A stretch of DNA of 48,904 bases from Bacteroidota bacterium (GTDB lineage Bacteria > Bacteroidota > Bacteroidia > Sphingobacteriales > Sphingobacteriaceae): NCBI GenBank assembly GCA_018266935.1, contig JAFDZL010000483.1:1-48904 (forward strand), read 5' to 3'. Positions 7,327 to 16,264 of this stretch are shown one piece after another (positions within the stretch are counted from its first letter, which is position 1; every line of letters starts with the position of its first letter). Below the pieces are notes generated by a model, which was not told where the DNA came from, searched no databases, and worked only from the letters and a program-made list of their open reading frames with translations. Position numbers and translations under genes: made by a program.

Positions 7327-9386
7327 TACCAAACATGTATCCTGTCTTCAGGTTTTTTATAATATTTATCACCGGGTTGTACATTGAATGCCGCATACCA
7401 GGCATCCATATTGCTGATCGGCGCGTTGCAGCGATACTGCTCGGGCGAGTGTGGGTCGGTCAGGATACGCTGCGCAGCTGCTTCAGGGCGTTGTGAACCG
7501 CGCCATACCTGCGCCCACGACAGGAAGAACCGCTGATCGGGCGTGAAGCCATCGATCTTGGTTTTTGATTGTCCTTCCTTCGTGCGTTTGAAAGCTTCGT
7601 AAGCGATGTTCAATCCGCCAAGGTCGGCAAGGTTTTCGCCCAAAGTCAGTTTGCCGTTAACGTGTAATGTATCCACTACAGTAAAGGCATTATATTGCGC
7701 AACTACCTGGTCGGCCCGCGATTTGAATTTGCTGGCGTCGTCTTTGGTCCACCAGTCGCGCAGCGTACCGTCGGCATCATACTGACGCCCCTGGTCGTCA
7801 AAACCATGCGTCATTTCGTGGCCGATCACGGCGCCGATACCGCCGTAGTTTACAGCATCGTCGGCTTTGAAATCAAAGAACGGAAACTGCAATATGCCCG
7901 CAGGGAAAACGATCTCATTATTCACCGGGTTGTAGTAAGCGTTAACAGTAGGCGGAGTCATGCCCCACCGTTTCTTATCGACCGGTTTACCCAACTGAGA
8001 AATATTATAGTCATATCTCCATTTTGAGATGTTTTTAAGGTTACCATAATAGTTATGGCGATCTATTTGCAAGCCGGCATACTCCTGCCATTTGTCAGGA
8101 TAGCCAATCTTAACCGTGAAAGCATTAAGTTTAGCCAGCGCGCGTTGCTTGGTGGCGTCACTCATCCAGTCGAGCCGCTTGATGCGGTCGCCCAGCACGC
8201 CTTTAAGATTATTTACGAGGTTCACCATGTACGCTTTAGCGGCCGGTGTAAAATATTTTTCTACATATAATTGTCCCAATAATTCACCGAGGGAGCCATC
8301 AACTAATCCCGACATCCGTTCGTTACGCGGCGTTTGAACCTTCTGGCCACTTAAAGCACTGCTAAACTCAAAATTGGCTTTTACAAACTGCGAGCTTAAA
8401 GCAGATGCTGAACCTTTGAGCATGTTCCACGCCAGGTAAACCTTCCAGTCGGCGACGGGAGTGGTGGCCAGCATATTATCCGCCGTCTTCAGGAAATCCG
8501 GCTGCGCCACGATCATGGTATCCACTTTGTTCAGTTTCATTTCCGGGAGTAACTGGCTCCAGTTCAAACGCGGCGTCATTTTGTCAACATCAGCCACGGC
8601 GAACTTATTATAGGTCTTGTTCGGATCGCGCATTTCGACACGGCTTAGCTGTGCTTTGGCCAGCGCACTTTCGATGGTCCACACAGTGGCTGCGTTTTTT
8701 GCGGCTTCGTCGGGGCTTGTTCCCGTCAGTGTGAACAGGGTGGTGACGTATTTGATGTACGCGTTTTTGATCCGCTGGTTGCGGGGATTATCCTTCAGAT
8801 AATAATCACGGTCCGGAAGGCTGGTGCCTCCTTGCCTCAATTCAACGATGTTTACTTTGGGATGTTTAGAGTCAGCGCCAACACCCGAGCCAAAGAGCGG
8901 GCTTCCGTCGCCGTTCACACGGTCAATGATCATTTCGTGGATTACGCCGTTCAGGTCGCTGATTGCCGCTATGCGCTGCAGATCTGGTTTGATCGGATCG
9001 AAGCCCTTCTTTTCTATTGCAAGGCTGTCCATACCGCTGGCGTATAAGTCGCCCACGCGTTGTTTCAGGCTCCCTTTCGGCTGTGATGCAGAAGTTTTGC
9101 TCACCTGGTTCAGCAGGGCAAGCAGCTTATCCGTATTCTCCTGGTGAAGGATATTAAAGCTTCCCCATCGGGTCTCCTTAGCAGGAATCTCATTTTGTTT
9201 GATCCAGTTACCGTTAGCGTACTCAAAAAAGTTGTCGCCCGGCTTTATGGACAGATCCATATTCGCCGCGTCGATAAATTTTGTCGGAGGGCCGCTTGCC
9301 CCGTTTTTGCCGCCATCAGGAGCAAACGCCGCGGCGGTTACTAATACTGTTGCGCCGAGCAACAGGTGTGATAATTTGATTTTCAT
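7326..9386 (-). CDS. pepO: M13 (neprilysin-like) family zinc metallopeptidase
   Basis: The ATG at 9386 gives 686 residues starting MKIKLSHLLLGATVLVTAAAFA, a signal peptide; the 27 codons that could extend the frame upstream lack any family resemblance and are left out. The N-terminal domain starts IKPGDNFFEYANGNWIKQNE, typical of PepO/neprilysin. The catalytic domain has NAYYNPVNNEIVFPAGILQ, the zinc motif HEMTH (His523 and His527) and GENLADLGGL with the third zinc ligand Glu. The chain ends EDRIHVW, close to the usual C-terminal Trp. The enzyme cleaves oligopeptides in the periplasm or outside the cell. The gene is divergent from valS with 265 bp between them and has its own terminator (7271-7293). 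Length is normal for the family. Confidence 0.95.
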   Translation of the reverse strand: MKIKLSHLLLGATVLVTAAAFAPDGGKNGASGPPTKFIDAANMDLSIKPGDNFFEYANGNWIKQNEIPAKETRWGSFNILHQENTDKLLALLNQVSKTSASQPKGSLKQRVGDLYASGMDSLAIEKKGFDPIKPDLQRIAAISDLNGVIHEMIIDRVNGDGSPLFGSGVGADSKHPKVNIVELRQGGTSLPDRDYYLKDNPRNQRIKNAYIKYVTTLFTLTGTSPDEAAKNAATVWTIESALAKAQLSRVEMRDPNKTYNKFAVADVDKMTPRLNWSQLLPEMKLNKVDTMIVAQPDFLKTADNMLATTPVADWKVYLAWNMLKGSASALSSQFVKANFEFSSALSGQKVQTPRNERMSGLVDGSLGELLGQLYVEKYFTPAAKAYMVNLVNNLKGVLGDRIKRLDWMSDATKQRALAKLNAFTVKIGYPDKWQEYAGLQIDRHNYYGNLKNISKWRYDYNISQLGKPVDKKRWGMTPPTVNAYYNPVNNEIVFPAGILQFPFFDFKADDAVNYGGIGAVIGHEMTHGFDDQGRQYDADGTLRDWWTKDDASKFKSRADQVVAQYNAFTVVDTLHVNGKLTLGENLADLGGLNIAYEAFKRTKEGQSKTKIDGFTPDQRFFLSWAQVWRGSQRPEAAAQRILTDPHSPEQYRCNAPISNMDAWYAAFNVQPGDKYYKKPEDRIHVW

Positions 9387-9602
9387 ATTAATTATTTGAG
9401 AAAGGGTTGAATTTAAATAATTCCGATTCAAACATGCAAAACCGTACAGGGATGATGATGATACCAATTTCTAAACTGTTTCAAAAGCTGTTAGGTTGCC
9501 TTAGAAAATGCTAAAAATGCGTTTGTAACAATATTGTGATGGGAGAACGCGATTTTAGGAAGGCCGGGATCGTTAGGATTTCGCAGCAAACTATTAATCA
9601 GT

Positions 9603-9638
9603 ATCCTGTAAATCCTTAAAATCATGAAAATCGTGTTA
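9603..9638. repeat. 9-nt-period word repeat upstream of valS
   Basis: Four consecutive nonamers, atcctgtaa, atccttaaa, atcatgaaa and atcgtgtta, run up to the putative -7 box of valS. The last unit contributes the TA of that box. Confidence 0.7.
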
Positions 9639-9644
9639 ATTTTG
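9637..9644 (+). promoter_or_regulatory. -7 promoter box (TAATTTTG) of valS
   Basis: Exact TAnnTTTG match ending 7 bp before the valS ATG at 9652. No TTTG-like -33 box at 19 bp; the upstream space is the word repeat. Initiation about 7 bp downstream of the box would make the mRNA nearly leaderless. Confidence 0.4.
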
Positions 9645-9651
9645 CGACATT

Positions 9652-12324
9652 ATGACTATTTCTACAAAGTATCAGCCCGGGCAAGCAGAAGACAAATGGT
9701 ATAGCTATTGGATGGAGCACAAATTTTTCAGATCGGTGCCCGACGAACGTGAGCCATATACTATAGTTATTCCGCCGCCGAACGTTACCGGCGTGCTGCA
9801 CATGGGCCACATGCTGAATAATACCATCCAGGATGTGCTGATACGCCGCGCCCGTATGAAAGGCAAAAATGCCTGTTGGGTGCCGGGTACCGACCATGCC
9901 AGTATAGCTACCGAGGCAAAAGTTGTTGCCATGCTGAAGGAGCGGGGGATCAACAAGAAAGATATCGGTCGTGAAAAGTTTTTAGAATACGCGTGGGAAT
10001 GGAAGAATAAATACGGCGGTATTATCCTGGAGCAGCTGAAAAAATTAGGCGCGTCCTGCGACTGGGACCGAACACGGTTTACCATGGACGAAGACTTGTC
10101 AGATGCTGTGATAGATACTTTCATTCACCTGTACAAAAAAGGATGGATATACCGCGGAGTGCGGATGGTGAACTGGGACCCGCAGGGAAAAACTGCTGTC
10201 TCGGACGAGGAAGTTATCAGGAAAGAGGTAAATCAGAAATTATACTACATACGATACGGCGTTTCTTCGATGTCGGAGGGCGGAAGTCGGAGGTCAGAAA
10301 AGTCTGACGTCGGACTTCAGACATCTGACTTCCTAATCATCGCGACTACCCGCCCGGAAACCATCATGGCGGATACAGCGATATGTATCAACCCGAACGA
10401 TGAACGATATAAGCACCTGCATGGTAAAAAAGCTACTATCCCGTTGATCAACAAGGAAATTCCGATCATACTGGATGAATATGTGGATATGGAATTCGGT
10501 ACGGGTTGCCTGAAAGTAACCCCCGCGCACGACCTGAATGACTACGAGCTTGGACTGAAACATAACCTGCCGGTTGTCGATATTCTGAATGACGATGGTA
10601 CCCTGAACGAAAAAGCGCAGATTTTAGTCGGCGAGGATCGTTTTGCGGCACGAAAGAAGATTGTTCCGCTGCTGGAAGAGGCCGGTGCGCTGGAAAAGGT
10701 TGAGGATTATAAATCGCAGATCGGTTTCAGCGAACGGACGGATGCTGTTATCGAGCCAAAGCTTTCGATGCAATGGTTCTGCAAAATGGCGGAGATGGCC
10801 ACGCCTGCGCTGGATGATGTGCTGAAAGGCGATATCAAACTGATCCCCGATAAATTCATCAATACCTATCGGTACTGGATGGAGAATGTGAAGGATTGGT
10901 GCATCAGCCGCCAGTTATGGTGGGGGCAGCAGATACCGGCGTGGTACAACGAAAAGGGTCAATGGGTGGTGGCAAAAACCAAAGAAGAAGCTGAAGAACA
11001 ATTTAGAATTTCGGGTTTAGAATTTAGCAATTTAACACAGGAAGAAGATGTGGTCGATACCTGGTTCTCTTCATGGTTGTGGCCGATATCGGTTTTCGAT
11101 GGCTTTAAGGACCCTAACAATGAGGATATAAACTACTATTATCCAACAAACGACCTGGTGACCGCCCCTGAGATATTGTTTTTCTGGGTGGCCAGGATGA
11201 TAATGGCCGGGCACGAGTTTAGGGGACAAAAACCGTTCAGCAATGTTTACCTCACCGGAATCGTTCGGGATAAAATCGGCAGGAAGATGTCCAAGTCGTT
11301 GGGCAACTCGCCCGATCCCCTGGACCTTATAGCAAACTATGGTGCTGACGGAGTGCGGGTTGGCATGTTATTTTCGTCACCTGCGGGCAACGACCTGATG
11401 TTCGATGAAAAACATTGCGAACAGGGAAGAAACTTTGCCAACAAAATTTGGAACGCCTTCCGGTTAGTTAAGGGATGGCAGGTGAACGACTCATTGCCAA
11501 ACACAAATGAGACGGCCATCGAATGGTTCGCCAGTCGTTTAAGCGAGGCTTTGGCCGAGATTGAAAGCAATTTTGCCCAATATCGTGTTTCCGAGGCTTT
11601 GATCTCAACCTATAAACTGGTTTGGGACGATTTCTGCGCATGGTACCTGGAAATGATCAAGCCAGATTACCAAAAGCCTATCGACAGGGAAACTTACGAT
11701 ACGACGGTTGCTTTTTTTGAGGACATCCTGGCGATACTTCATCCGTTCATGCCTTTCATTACCGAAGAGTTGTGGCATGATGAAGAAATATTCGGAACAC
11801 GTGCCGATCTGGATTGCTGTATTGTAGCCAAAATGCCGGAAATCGGGGCGATAGATACCCAATTGCTCAAAGATATCGAATTGGTGAAAGACGTTATTGC
11901 CGGTGTGCGCAACACCAGGCAGGCAAATCAATTATCGCCCAAACAACCGCTGGAATTATATATTAAAGCCAATTCGGGTATTAATTATGACCGGTTCAGA
12001 GGTATTATTGCGAGGACTGCTAATATCTCCGACCTCCGGATCGTAAATGAAAAGGTGAACGACGCAGCGAGTTTTCGTGTTGCAAACGATGAATTATACA
12101 TTCCGCTGGCTGAAAATGTTGACAGGGCAGCTGAAAAAGAACGGCTTGAAAAAGAAAAGGAATACCTGCTTGGCTTCCTGAGATCTGTTGAAGCGAAACT
12201 TGGCAACGAACGATTCGTGGCCAATGCCAAACCCGAAGTGGTAGAGATGGAGCAAAAGAAAAAGGCCGATGCGCTCAATAAATTGCAAATAATCGATCAC
12301 AGTTTGGCAGGATTGGCAGGCTAA
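9652..12324 (+). CDS. valS: Valyl-tRNA synthetase
   Basis: This 890-residue class I aminoacyl-tRNA synthetase charges tRNA-Val. It shows the HIGH-type motif in PPPNVTGVLHMGHMLNNT (about residues 43-60), the editing-domain entry IATTRPETIMADTA, the CP1 core with FGTGCLKVTPAHD, the DTWFSSWLWP segment, the KMSKS motif in GRKMSKSLGNSPDPLDL, the anticodon-binding domain, and a C-terminal coiled-coil tRNA arm (AEKERLEKEKEYLLGFLRSVEAKL). Two oddities are seen. About 20 residues (207-227, SEGGSRRSEKSDVGLQTSD) just before the editing domain are encoded by an imperfect DNA palindrome. A second short direct repeat encodes FRISGLEF near residue 453. Both keep the frame open, so the gene appears functional. 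Confidence 0.98.
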   Translation: MTISTKYQPGQAEDKWYSYWMEHKFFRSVPDEREPYTIVIPPPNVTGVLHMGHMLNNTIQDVLIRRARMKGKNACWVPGTDHASIATEAKVVAMLKERGINKKDIGREKFLEYAWEWKNKYGGIILEQLKKLGASCDWDRTRFTMDEDLSDAVIDTFIHLYKKGWIYRGVRMVNWDPQGKTAVSDEEVIRKEVNQKLYYIRYGVSSMSEGGSRRSEKSDVGLQTSDFLIIATTRPETIMADTAICINPNDERYKHLHGKKATIPLINKEIPIILDEYVDMEFGTGCLKVTPAHDLNDYELGLKHNLPVVDILNDDGTLNEKAQILVGEDRFAARKKIVPLLEEAGALEKVEDYKSQIGFSERTDAVIEPKLSMQWFCKMAEMATPALDDVLKGDIKLIPDKFINTYRYWMENVKDWCISRQLWWGQQIPAWYNEKGQWVVAKTKEEAEEQFRISGLEFSNLTQEEDVVDTWFSSWLWPISVFDGFKDPNNEDINYYYPTNDLVTAPEILFFWVARMIMAGHEFRGQKPFSNVYLTGIVRDKIGRKMSKSLGNSPDPLDLIANYGADGVRVGMLFSSPAGNDLMFDEKHCEQGRNFANKIWNAFRLVKGWQVNDSLPNTNETAIEWFASRLSEALAEIESNFAQYRVSEALISTYKLVWDDFCAWYLEMIKPDYQKPIDRETYDTTVAFFEDILAILHPFMPFITEELWHDEEIFGTRADLDCCIVAKMPEIGAIDTQLLKDIELVKDVIAGVRNTRQANQLSPKQPLELYIKANSGINYDRFRGIIARTANISDLRIVNEKVNDAASFRVANDELYIPLAENVDRAAEKERLEKEKEYLLGFLRSVEAKLGNERFVANAKPEVVEMEQKKKADALNKLQIIDHSLAGLAG
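10283..10318 (+). repeat. Palindromic word-repeat insertion in frame within valS
   Basis: Arms gaagtcggaggtcaga and tctgacgtcggacttc pair at 14 of 16 positions around the loop aaag. Related words (gtcggagg before, cagacatctgacttc after) extend the element to about 10271-10333. It encodes an extra Ser/Arg/Gly-rich loop not expected in ValRS. Confidence 0.8.
11002..11025 (+). repeat. Short direct repeat within valS
   Basis: The decamer tttagaattt occurs twice with a 4-base spacer (11002-11011, 11016-11025), followed by the related agcaattt. It encodes FRISGLEF in a variable loop before the DTWFSSW segment. Confidence 0.5.
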
Positions 12325-12426
12325 TTGTTGATAAACCGGGGAATACTTGATAAGTTGGTGTAAATGGTGTCGTTAAGGCATTGTATTTTTAATTATTAAT
12401 TTAATCAATTACGCCTATGCCCCGTA

Positions 12427-14232
12427 ATGAATAAAGAAGTAAGTTTTTTTAATTTTTCTATCCAAAAGATACTGACTAAGGATCAAACCATCCTTAACCA
12501 GGCCCGGATTCGTTTGCTATATTATGGGCTATGGCTGGCCATTATTGGAGTGTTAGCCCTGGTGGTCGATCTTTATCTTGGCCATCAATACCTGCTGGCA
12601 TCAACAACAACGGTATTGCTCGTGAGCCTGATGATGCTCTTCAAATACCTTACGTTCAGGCCACGCTGGACGATAATCTCACATATCCTGCTGGTTCTCG
12701 CCACGATGCTGAACCTGAGCAACGTGTTTATCACACTCCAGACCGTCGATATTATCACCGCCCAGGTGGTGCTGCTGATCATCATTTTTAGCTTTTATAT
12801 GTTGGGCCAGGTGAGCGGAATGTTTTATTCCCTCATGAATCTTATTCCCGTACTCATGTTCCTGGTGTTGGAGTATGACAGTAGCTATGTGATCAGCATC
12901 AAGCCGCTGGTACTCGATCAGTCAACGGTAATCATAGCTGTTTGCGCAAATTTCATACTCATTATTTTCATGCACAGCCACTTTTATACGGCGTTTATAA
13001 AAAGTATGGTGCAGTTGAAAGCAACCGCTGAAGAACGCGGCGAACTTAACGTTGAACTGGAAAAAGTGATCGAAAAAGCGGAAAAATCGGCCCAGGCCAA
13101 ATCCGAGTTTCTTTCCATCATGTCACATGAGATACGGACTCCGTTAAACGCGGTGATAGGAATGGGTAACCTGCTGATGATGGGTAACCCCCGGCCCGAC
13201 CAGAAAGATAACCTGGAGATATTGAAGTTTTCGGCCAACAACCTGCTGGCGCTGGTTAACGATGTACTCGATTTTAACAAGATAGAGGCGGGTAAAGTGG
13301 TTTTTGAGAATATTAAATTTAACATACCCGACCTGTTGCAGAATGTATGTGGCGGCCAGATGCTTAAGGCCCAGGAGAAAGAACTTGATTTTAAAGTCAG
13401 CATCGACCCCGTGCTTCGTGATAAGATCGTCATAGGCGACCCGACACGGTTGACACAGATCATATTCAACCTGGTAAGTAACGCCATTAAATTTACCAAT
13501 ACCGGCACTGTTTGGGTAAGGGTAAAGTGCGTAGAGGACCGCCATAACATTGTTGGCGTTAATTTCTCCGTCAAGGACACCGGTATTGGTATCGAAAAAC
13601 AAAACCTGGAGGCCATATTCGAGCCTTTCATACAAGAATCCATAACAACGACCAGGCAATACGGCGGTACAGGACTGGGCCTGGCTATCGTGAAGCGCCT
13701 GCTGGAGCTGCAAGGCTTGCAGATGACGGTTGTAAGCGAGCCCGGCAAAGGTTCTGAATTCTCATTCAGCATGGAATTCCCGGTATCAACCGAGCACGTG
13801 ATCATTCACGAAGAAAAGCCCGATAAGCCGATTGGGGTGAGCGATGGCATGGGGAGCTTACGCGTATTGATAGCCGAGGATAATATGGTGAACGTGATGC
13901 TGATGAAAAAGCTGCTTTCAAAGTGGGGTGTAACGCCTACAGTAGCCGAAAATGGCGAGCGGGCCATTGAGATGGTACAGTACGGAAATTTCGACATTAT
14001 CCTTATGGACCTTCAGATGCCTATTCTGAACGGTTTTGACGCTGCTACCGAGATACGCAAAATGCGTGACCCGAAGAAGGCCAATATCCCCATCATCGCG
14101 CTAACAGCTTCTGCCTTGTTCGACATCAAGGAGCGGGTATTCAGTTCGGGTATGAATGACTATGTTTCCAAACCGTTCAAACCAGAGGAGTTGCGGGAAA
14201 AGATGCTTAGCCTGGTAGCGACGATCAGTTAA
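12427..14232 (+). CDS. Hybrid sensor histidine kinase with C-terminal receiver domain
   Basis: The 601-residue protein starts with six membrane helices (about residues 28-190, for example LWLAIIGVLALVVDLYLG and TVIIAVCANFILIIFMHSHF) and no large periplasmic loop, so it probably senses within or at the membrane. A short coiled-coil leads to the HisKA domain with phospho-acceptor His234 in SIMSHEIRTPLN. The ATPase domain has NLVSNAIKFTNTG, VKDTGIGIEKQN and YGGTGLGLAIVKRL. The C-terminal receiver (about 475-598) has acidic IAEDN, phospho-acceptor Asp528 in ILMDLQMP, and Lys in YVSKPF. No response regulator is adjacent, so the output partner is unknown. Its stop overlaps the convergent stop of the next gene by a few bases. 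Confidence 0.95.
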   Translation: MNKEVSFFNFSIQKILTKDQTILNQARIRLLYYGLWLAIIGVLALVVDLYLGHQYLLASTTTVLLVSLMMLFKYLTFRPRWTIISHILLVLATMLNLSNVFITLQTVDIITAQVVLLIIIFSFYMLGQVSGMFYSLMNLIPVLMFLVLEYDSSYVISIKPLVLDQSTVIIAVCANFILIIFMHSHFYTAFIKSMVQLKATAEERGELNVELEKVIEKAEKSAQAKSEFLSIMSHEIRTPLNAVIGMGNLLMMGNPRPDQKDNLEILKFSANNLLALVNDVLDFNKIEAGKVVFENIKFNIPDLLQNVCGGQMLKAQEKELDFKVSIDPVLRDKIVIGDPTRLTQIIFNLVSNAIKFTNTGTVWVRVKCVEDRHNIVGVNFSVKDTGIGIEKQNLEAIFEPFIQESITTTRQYGGTGLGLAIVKRLLELQGLQMTVVSEPGKGSEFSFSMEFPVSTEHVIIHEEKPDKPIGVSDGMGSLRVLIAEDNMVNVMLMKKLLSKWGVTPTVAENGERAIEMVQYGNFDIILMDLQMPILNGFDAATEIRKMRDPKKANIPIIALTASALFDIKERVFSSGMNDYVSKPFKPEELREKMLSLVATIS

Positions 14233-14687
14233 AGGATCGCCTCTGCGTAACCCGGCAATTCTTCTATAAACCGGTAGCTTTCCTCATTAAAATTGATACG
14301 GCAATAATAATGTTCTAACCCGTTGCTTACCGCCAGTAAAGATACCTTGTGTACCATATTGTACCGGGCGACCTGGTCAAATACCTTCTGATCGATCTTT
14401 ACCGAAGGAGCTTTGCACTCTATCAGCAACATTCTTTCGCCTTGTGTGTTGAAAACTACGATGTCTGACCGGCGGGCTTTACCGTGCAATTTCAGACCGC
14501 CTTCGAGTTTGATCAGCGACCGCGGATATCCTTTCTGATTGATCAGATATTGAACAAAATGCTGCCGCACCCATTCTTCCGGGGTGATGATAATATGCTT
14601 TTTTCTTATTTCGTCAAAAAGCATAAGCTTACCGCCTTCATCGATGATCCTGAACGGATAGGGAGGGAGTTGGAGAGGCTCGAGCAT
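14229..14687 (-). CDS. Small PD-(D/E)XK protein, HsdR N-terminal-like domain
   Basis: The 152-residue product from the ATG at 14687 (MLEPLQLPPYPFRI) resembles the stand-alone type I restriction enzyme R-subunit N-terminal domain (HSDR_N_2-like). The nuclease core is visible as GKARRSDIVVFN followed by ERMLLIECKAPSV, giving the Asp, Glu and Lys of a PD-(D/E)XK site. The reading frame could extend to an ATG at 14759, but those 24 extra codons come from an inverted word repeat (14697-14755) and are Lys/Phe-rich junk. No methylase or specificity gene is near, so it is not a restriction system here. Small proteins of this type are common in Bacteroidota next to housekeeping genes; their function is not known to me. 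Confidence 0.75.
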   Translation of the reverse strand: MLEPLQLPPYPFRIIDEGGKLMLFDEIRKKHIIITPEEWVRQHFVQYLINQKGYPRSLIKLEGGLKLHGKARRSDIVVFNTQGERMLLIECKAPSVKIDQKVFDQVARYNMVHKVSLLAVSNGLEHYYCRINFNEESYRFIEELPGYAEAIL

Positions 14688-14696
14688 AAATTCAAA

Positions 14697-14755
14697 AGTA
14701 AAAAGTAAAAATTCAAAAGCGACCCTTTTTGACTTTTGAATTTTTATTTTTGACT
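14697..14755. repeat. Inverted word repeat between the HsdR-like gene and holA
   Basis: Two 23-nt arms (14697-14719 and 14733-14755) built from the words attcaaaag and agtaaaa pair with two mismatches around a 13-base loop. The right arm contains TATTTTTG (14745-14752), an exact -7 box match 10 bp upstream of holA. The repeat also opens a false N-terminal extension on the minus strand. Confidence 0.8.
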
Positions 14756-14762
14756 TCATCTC

Positions 14763-15785
14763 ATGACCGCATCAGACATCATCAACGATATAAAAAAACG
14801 CCGCCTGAAACCGCTCTACCTCCTTCATGGCGAGGAGCCTTATTTTATCGACCTGGTAAGCAATTTCACCGAACAAAACCTGCTGTCGGATGCCGAGAAA
14901 AGCTTTAACCAGACCGTCCTTTACGGCAAAGACACCGATATTATGACGGTACTGGGCGCGGCCAAACGTTACCCGATGATGGCCGACTATCAACTGGTGC
15001 TGGTGAAAGAAGCGCAGGATATGAAGCGGGGCAAAGAAGATGACGACAAAAAAGGCATGGACCCGTTGCTAAGCTACCTGGAAAATCCTTTGCCGGGGAC
15101 AGTGCTGATGTTTTGCTATAAATACGGCAAGTTCGATAAACGAAAAAAAACCTACAAAGCGATTGAAAAAAATGGAGTCGTATTTGAGTCGGTATCCCTG
15201 TATGATAACAAAATACCCGAGTGGATAGAAGATTTTGCCAATGAAAGGGGCTACAAAACCGATCCGCACGCCTCGGCGATGATGGCCGAATACCTGGGCA
15301 ACGACCTGTCTAAAATTGCAAATGAACTTGATAAACTGATGCTGAATGTTGCTGTGGGACAAACGATCACAGTAAAACATGTGCAGGATAATATTGGCAT
15401 CAGTAAGGAGTACAATGTTTTCGAGCTGCAATCGGCGCTGGGCAAAAGAGATCCCTTCAAGGTGAACCAGATCATCAATTACTTCGAAGCCAACCCAAAA
15501 GCCAACCCCCTTGTGCTGGTAATGGCAAACCTGAATAATTTCTTCAGTAAGGTTCTATTGTATCACTATATAAAAGACAGGTCGCCACAGAACCTGGCTG
15601 TCGAACTGGGCGTGAAACCTTTTTTTGTGAAGGATTACGAGCAGGCCGCACGAAGCTATAATTACGGTAAAACGATGCAGATCATAAGCCTGCTGCGCGA
15701 ATATGACCTGATGAGCAAAGGCGTCGATTCAAATGAAGGCCCGGGGGAACTGATAAAGGAACTGATGTTTAAGATACTGCACTAG
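14763..15785 (+). CDS. holA: DNA polymerase III subunit delta
   Basis: This 340-residue protein is the clamp-loader delta subunit, which opens the sliding clamp ring. The N-terminus has PLYLLHGEEPYFIDLV, the usual nucleotide-fold entry of HolA. The middle region carries ANERGYKTDPHASAMMAEYLGNDLSKIANELDKL, typical of the three-domain delta fold, and the C-terminal part has NYFEANPKANPLVLVMANLNNFFSKVLLYH. It lies divergent from the HsdR-like gene, and a putative -7 box inside the inverted repeat sits 10 bp upstream. Length is normal for Bacteroidota delta subunits. The assignment rests on family pattern and is strong. Confidence 0.93.
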   Translation: MTASDIINDIKKRRLKPLYLLHGEEPYFIDLVSNFTEQNLLSDAEKSFNQTVLYGKDTDIMTVLGAAKRYPMMADYQLVLVKEAQDMKRGKEDDDKKGMDPLLSYLENPLPGTVLMFCYKYGKFDKRKKTYKAIEKNGVVFESVSLYDNKIPEWIEDFANERGYKTDPHASAMMAEYLGNDLSKIANELDKLMLNVAVGQTITVKHVQDNIGISKEYNVFELQSALGKRDPFKVNQIINYFEANPKANPLVLVMANLNNFFSKVLLYHYIKDRSPQNLAVELGVKPFFVKDYEQAARSYNYGKTMQIISLLREYDLMSKGVDSNEGPGELIKELMFKILH

Positions 15786-15800
15786 TGGGGTAAAAGATGC

Positions 15801-15950
15801 TCACTTATGGCGAGTGTGCGCCCCGGCTTTCTTCTGCCTTGCAGGATGAATGATCAGCATGAAGTTTAAACTGAACAAAAGAAACAACAATGTATAGAAA
15901 GCTATATTTTGATAAAGGTTCCCAACACTAAGACCAGCGAGTACATTCAT
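15801..15950 (-). CDS. Possible 49-residue single-helix membrane protein
   Basis: On the minus strand an ATG at 15950 opens a 49-codon frame ending in TGA at 15801. The peptide has a short N-terminus (MNVLAGLSVGNLYQN), one hydrophobic segment (IAFYTLLFLLFSLNFMLII) and a basic tail (HPARQKKAGAHTRHK), which matches a positive-inside small membrane protein. It faces holA, whose stop is 15 bp away, and could otherwise be a chance frame. I recognise no family and see no clear promoter or ribosome site. Confidence 0.35.
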   Translation of the reverse strand: MNVLAGLSVGNLYQNIAFYTLLFLLFSLNFMLIIHPARQKKAGAHTRHK

Positions 15951-16264
15951 AGGTCAAACGATATGCATTTAGTAATAATGGAGTTGTAAAAATAAATTAT
16001 TTTAACTAATAAACAAAATTTAAAATTAAAAGAAATAATTGTATTTTAGTTAACGGGGAATCAGGGATTTAGCAGCTTTAATTGAACAGGCTAAAGATCA
16101 TTTGGTTTTAAATTATTATTTAAAAAAGTAAACTGGAACATTATTTGCTCTCATTCGTTTAAAATTGCAAAATCGAATAACCTGGCCGATGACTGGCAAG
16201 CTCCGTGGGGTGTTGAACAGATTGCACAGGCGTTTAGAAACTACTCGAATCACAATTCTCAAGG
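15951..16264. other. AT-rich intergenic region before the acyltransferase gene
   Basis: The first half is strongly AT-rich (A-tracts and T-tracts around 15980-16140) and the second half is balanced. I see no convincing gene, hairpin or exact -7 box. It probably holds the promoter of the acyltransferase at 16265. Confidence 0.5.

Noticed and set aside
9387..9467. 27-codon extension of the M13 peptidase upstream of 9386
   Set aside because: The extension has no signal-peptide or family character, while the ATG at 9386 begins a clean signal peptide.
14229..14687. Restriction-modification system
   Set aside because: Only a small nuclease-like domain is present, with no methylase, specificity or motor subunit nearby.
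14688..14759. 24-codon N-terminal extension of the HsdR-like protein
   Set aside because: The codons are the inverted word repeat; the family-like sequence starts at the ATG at 14687.
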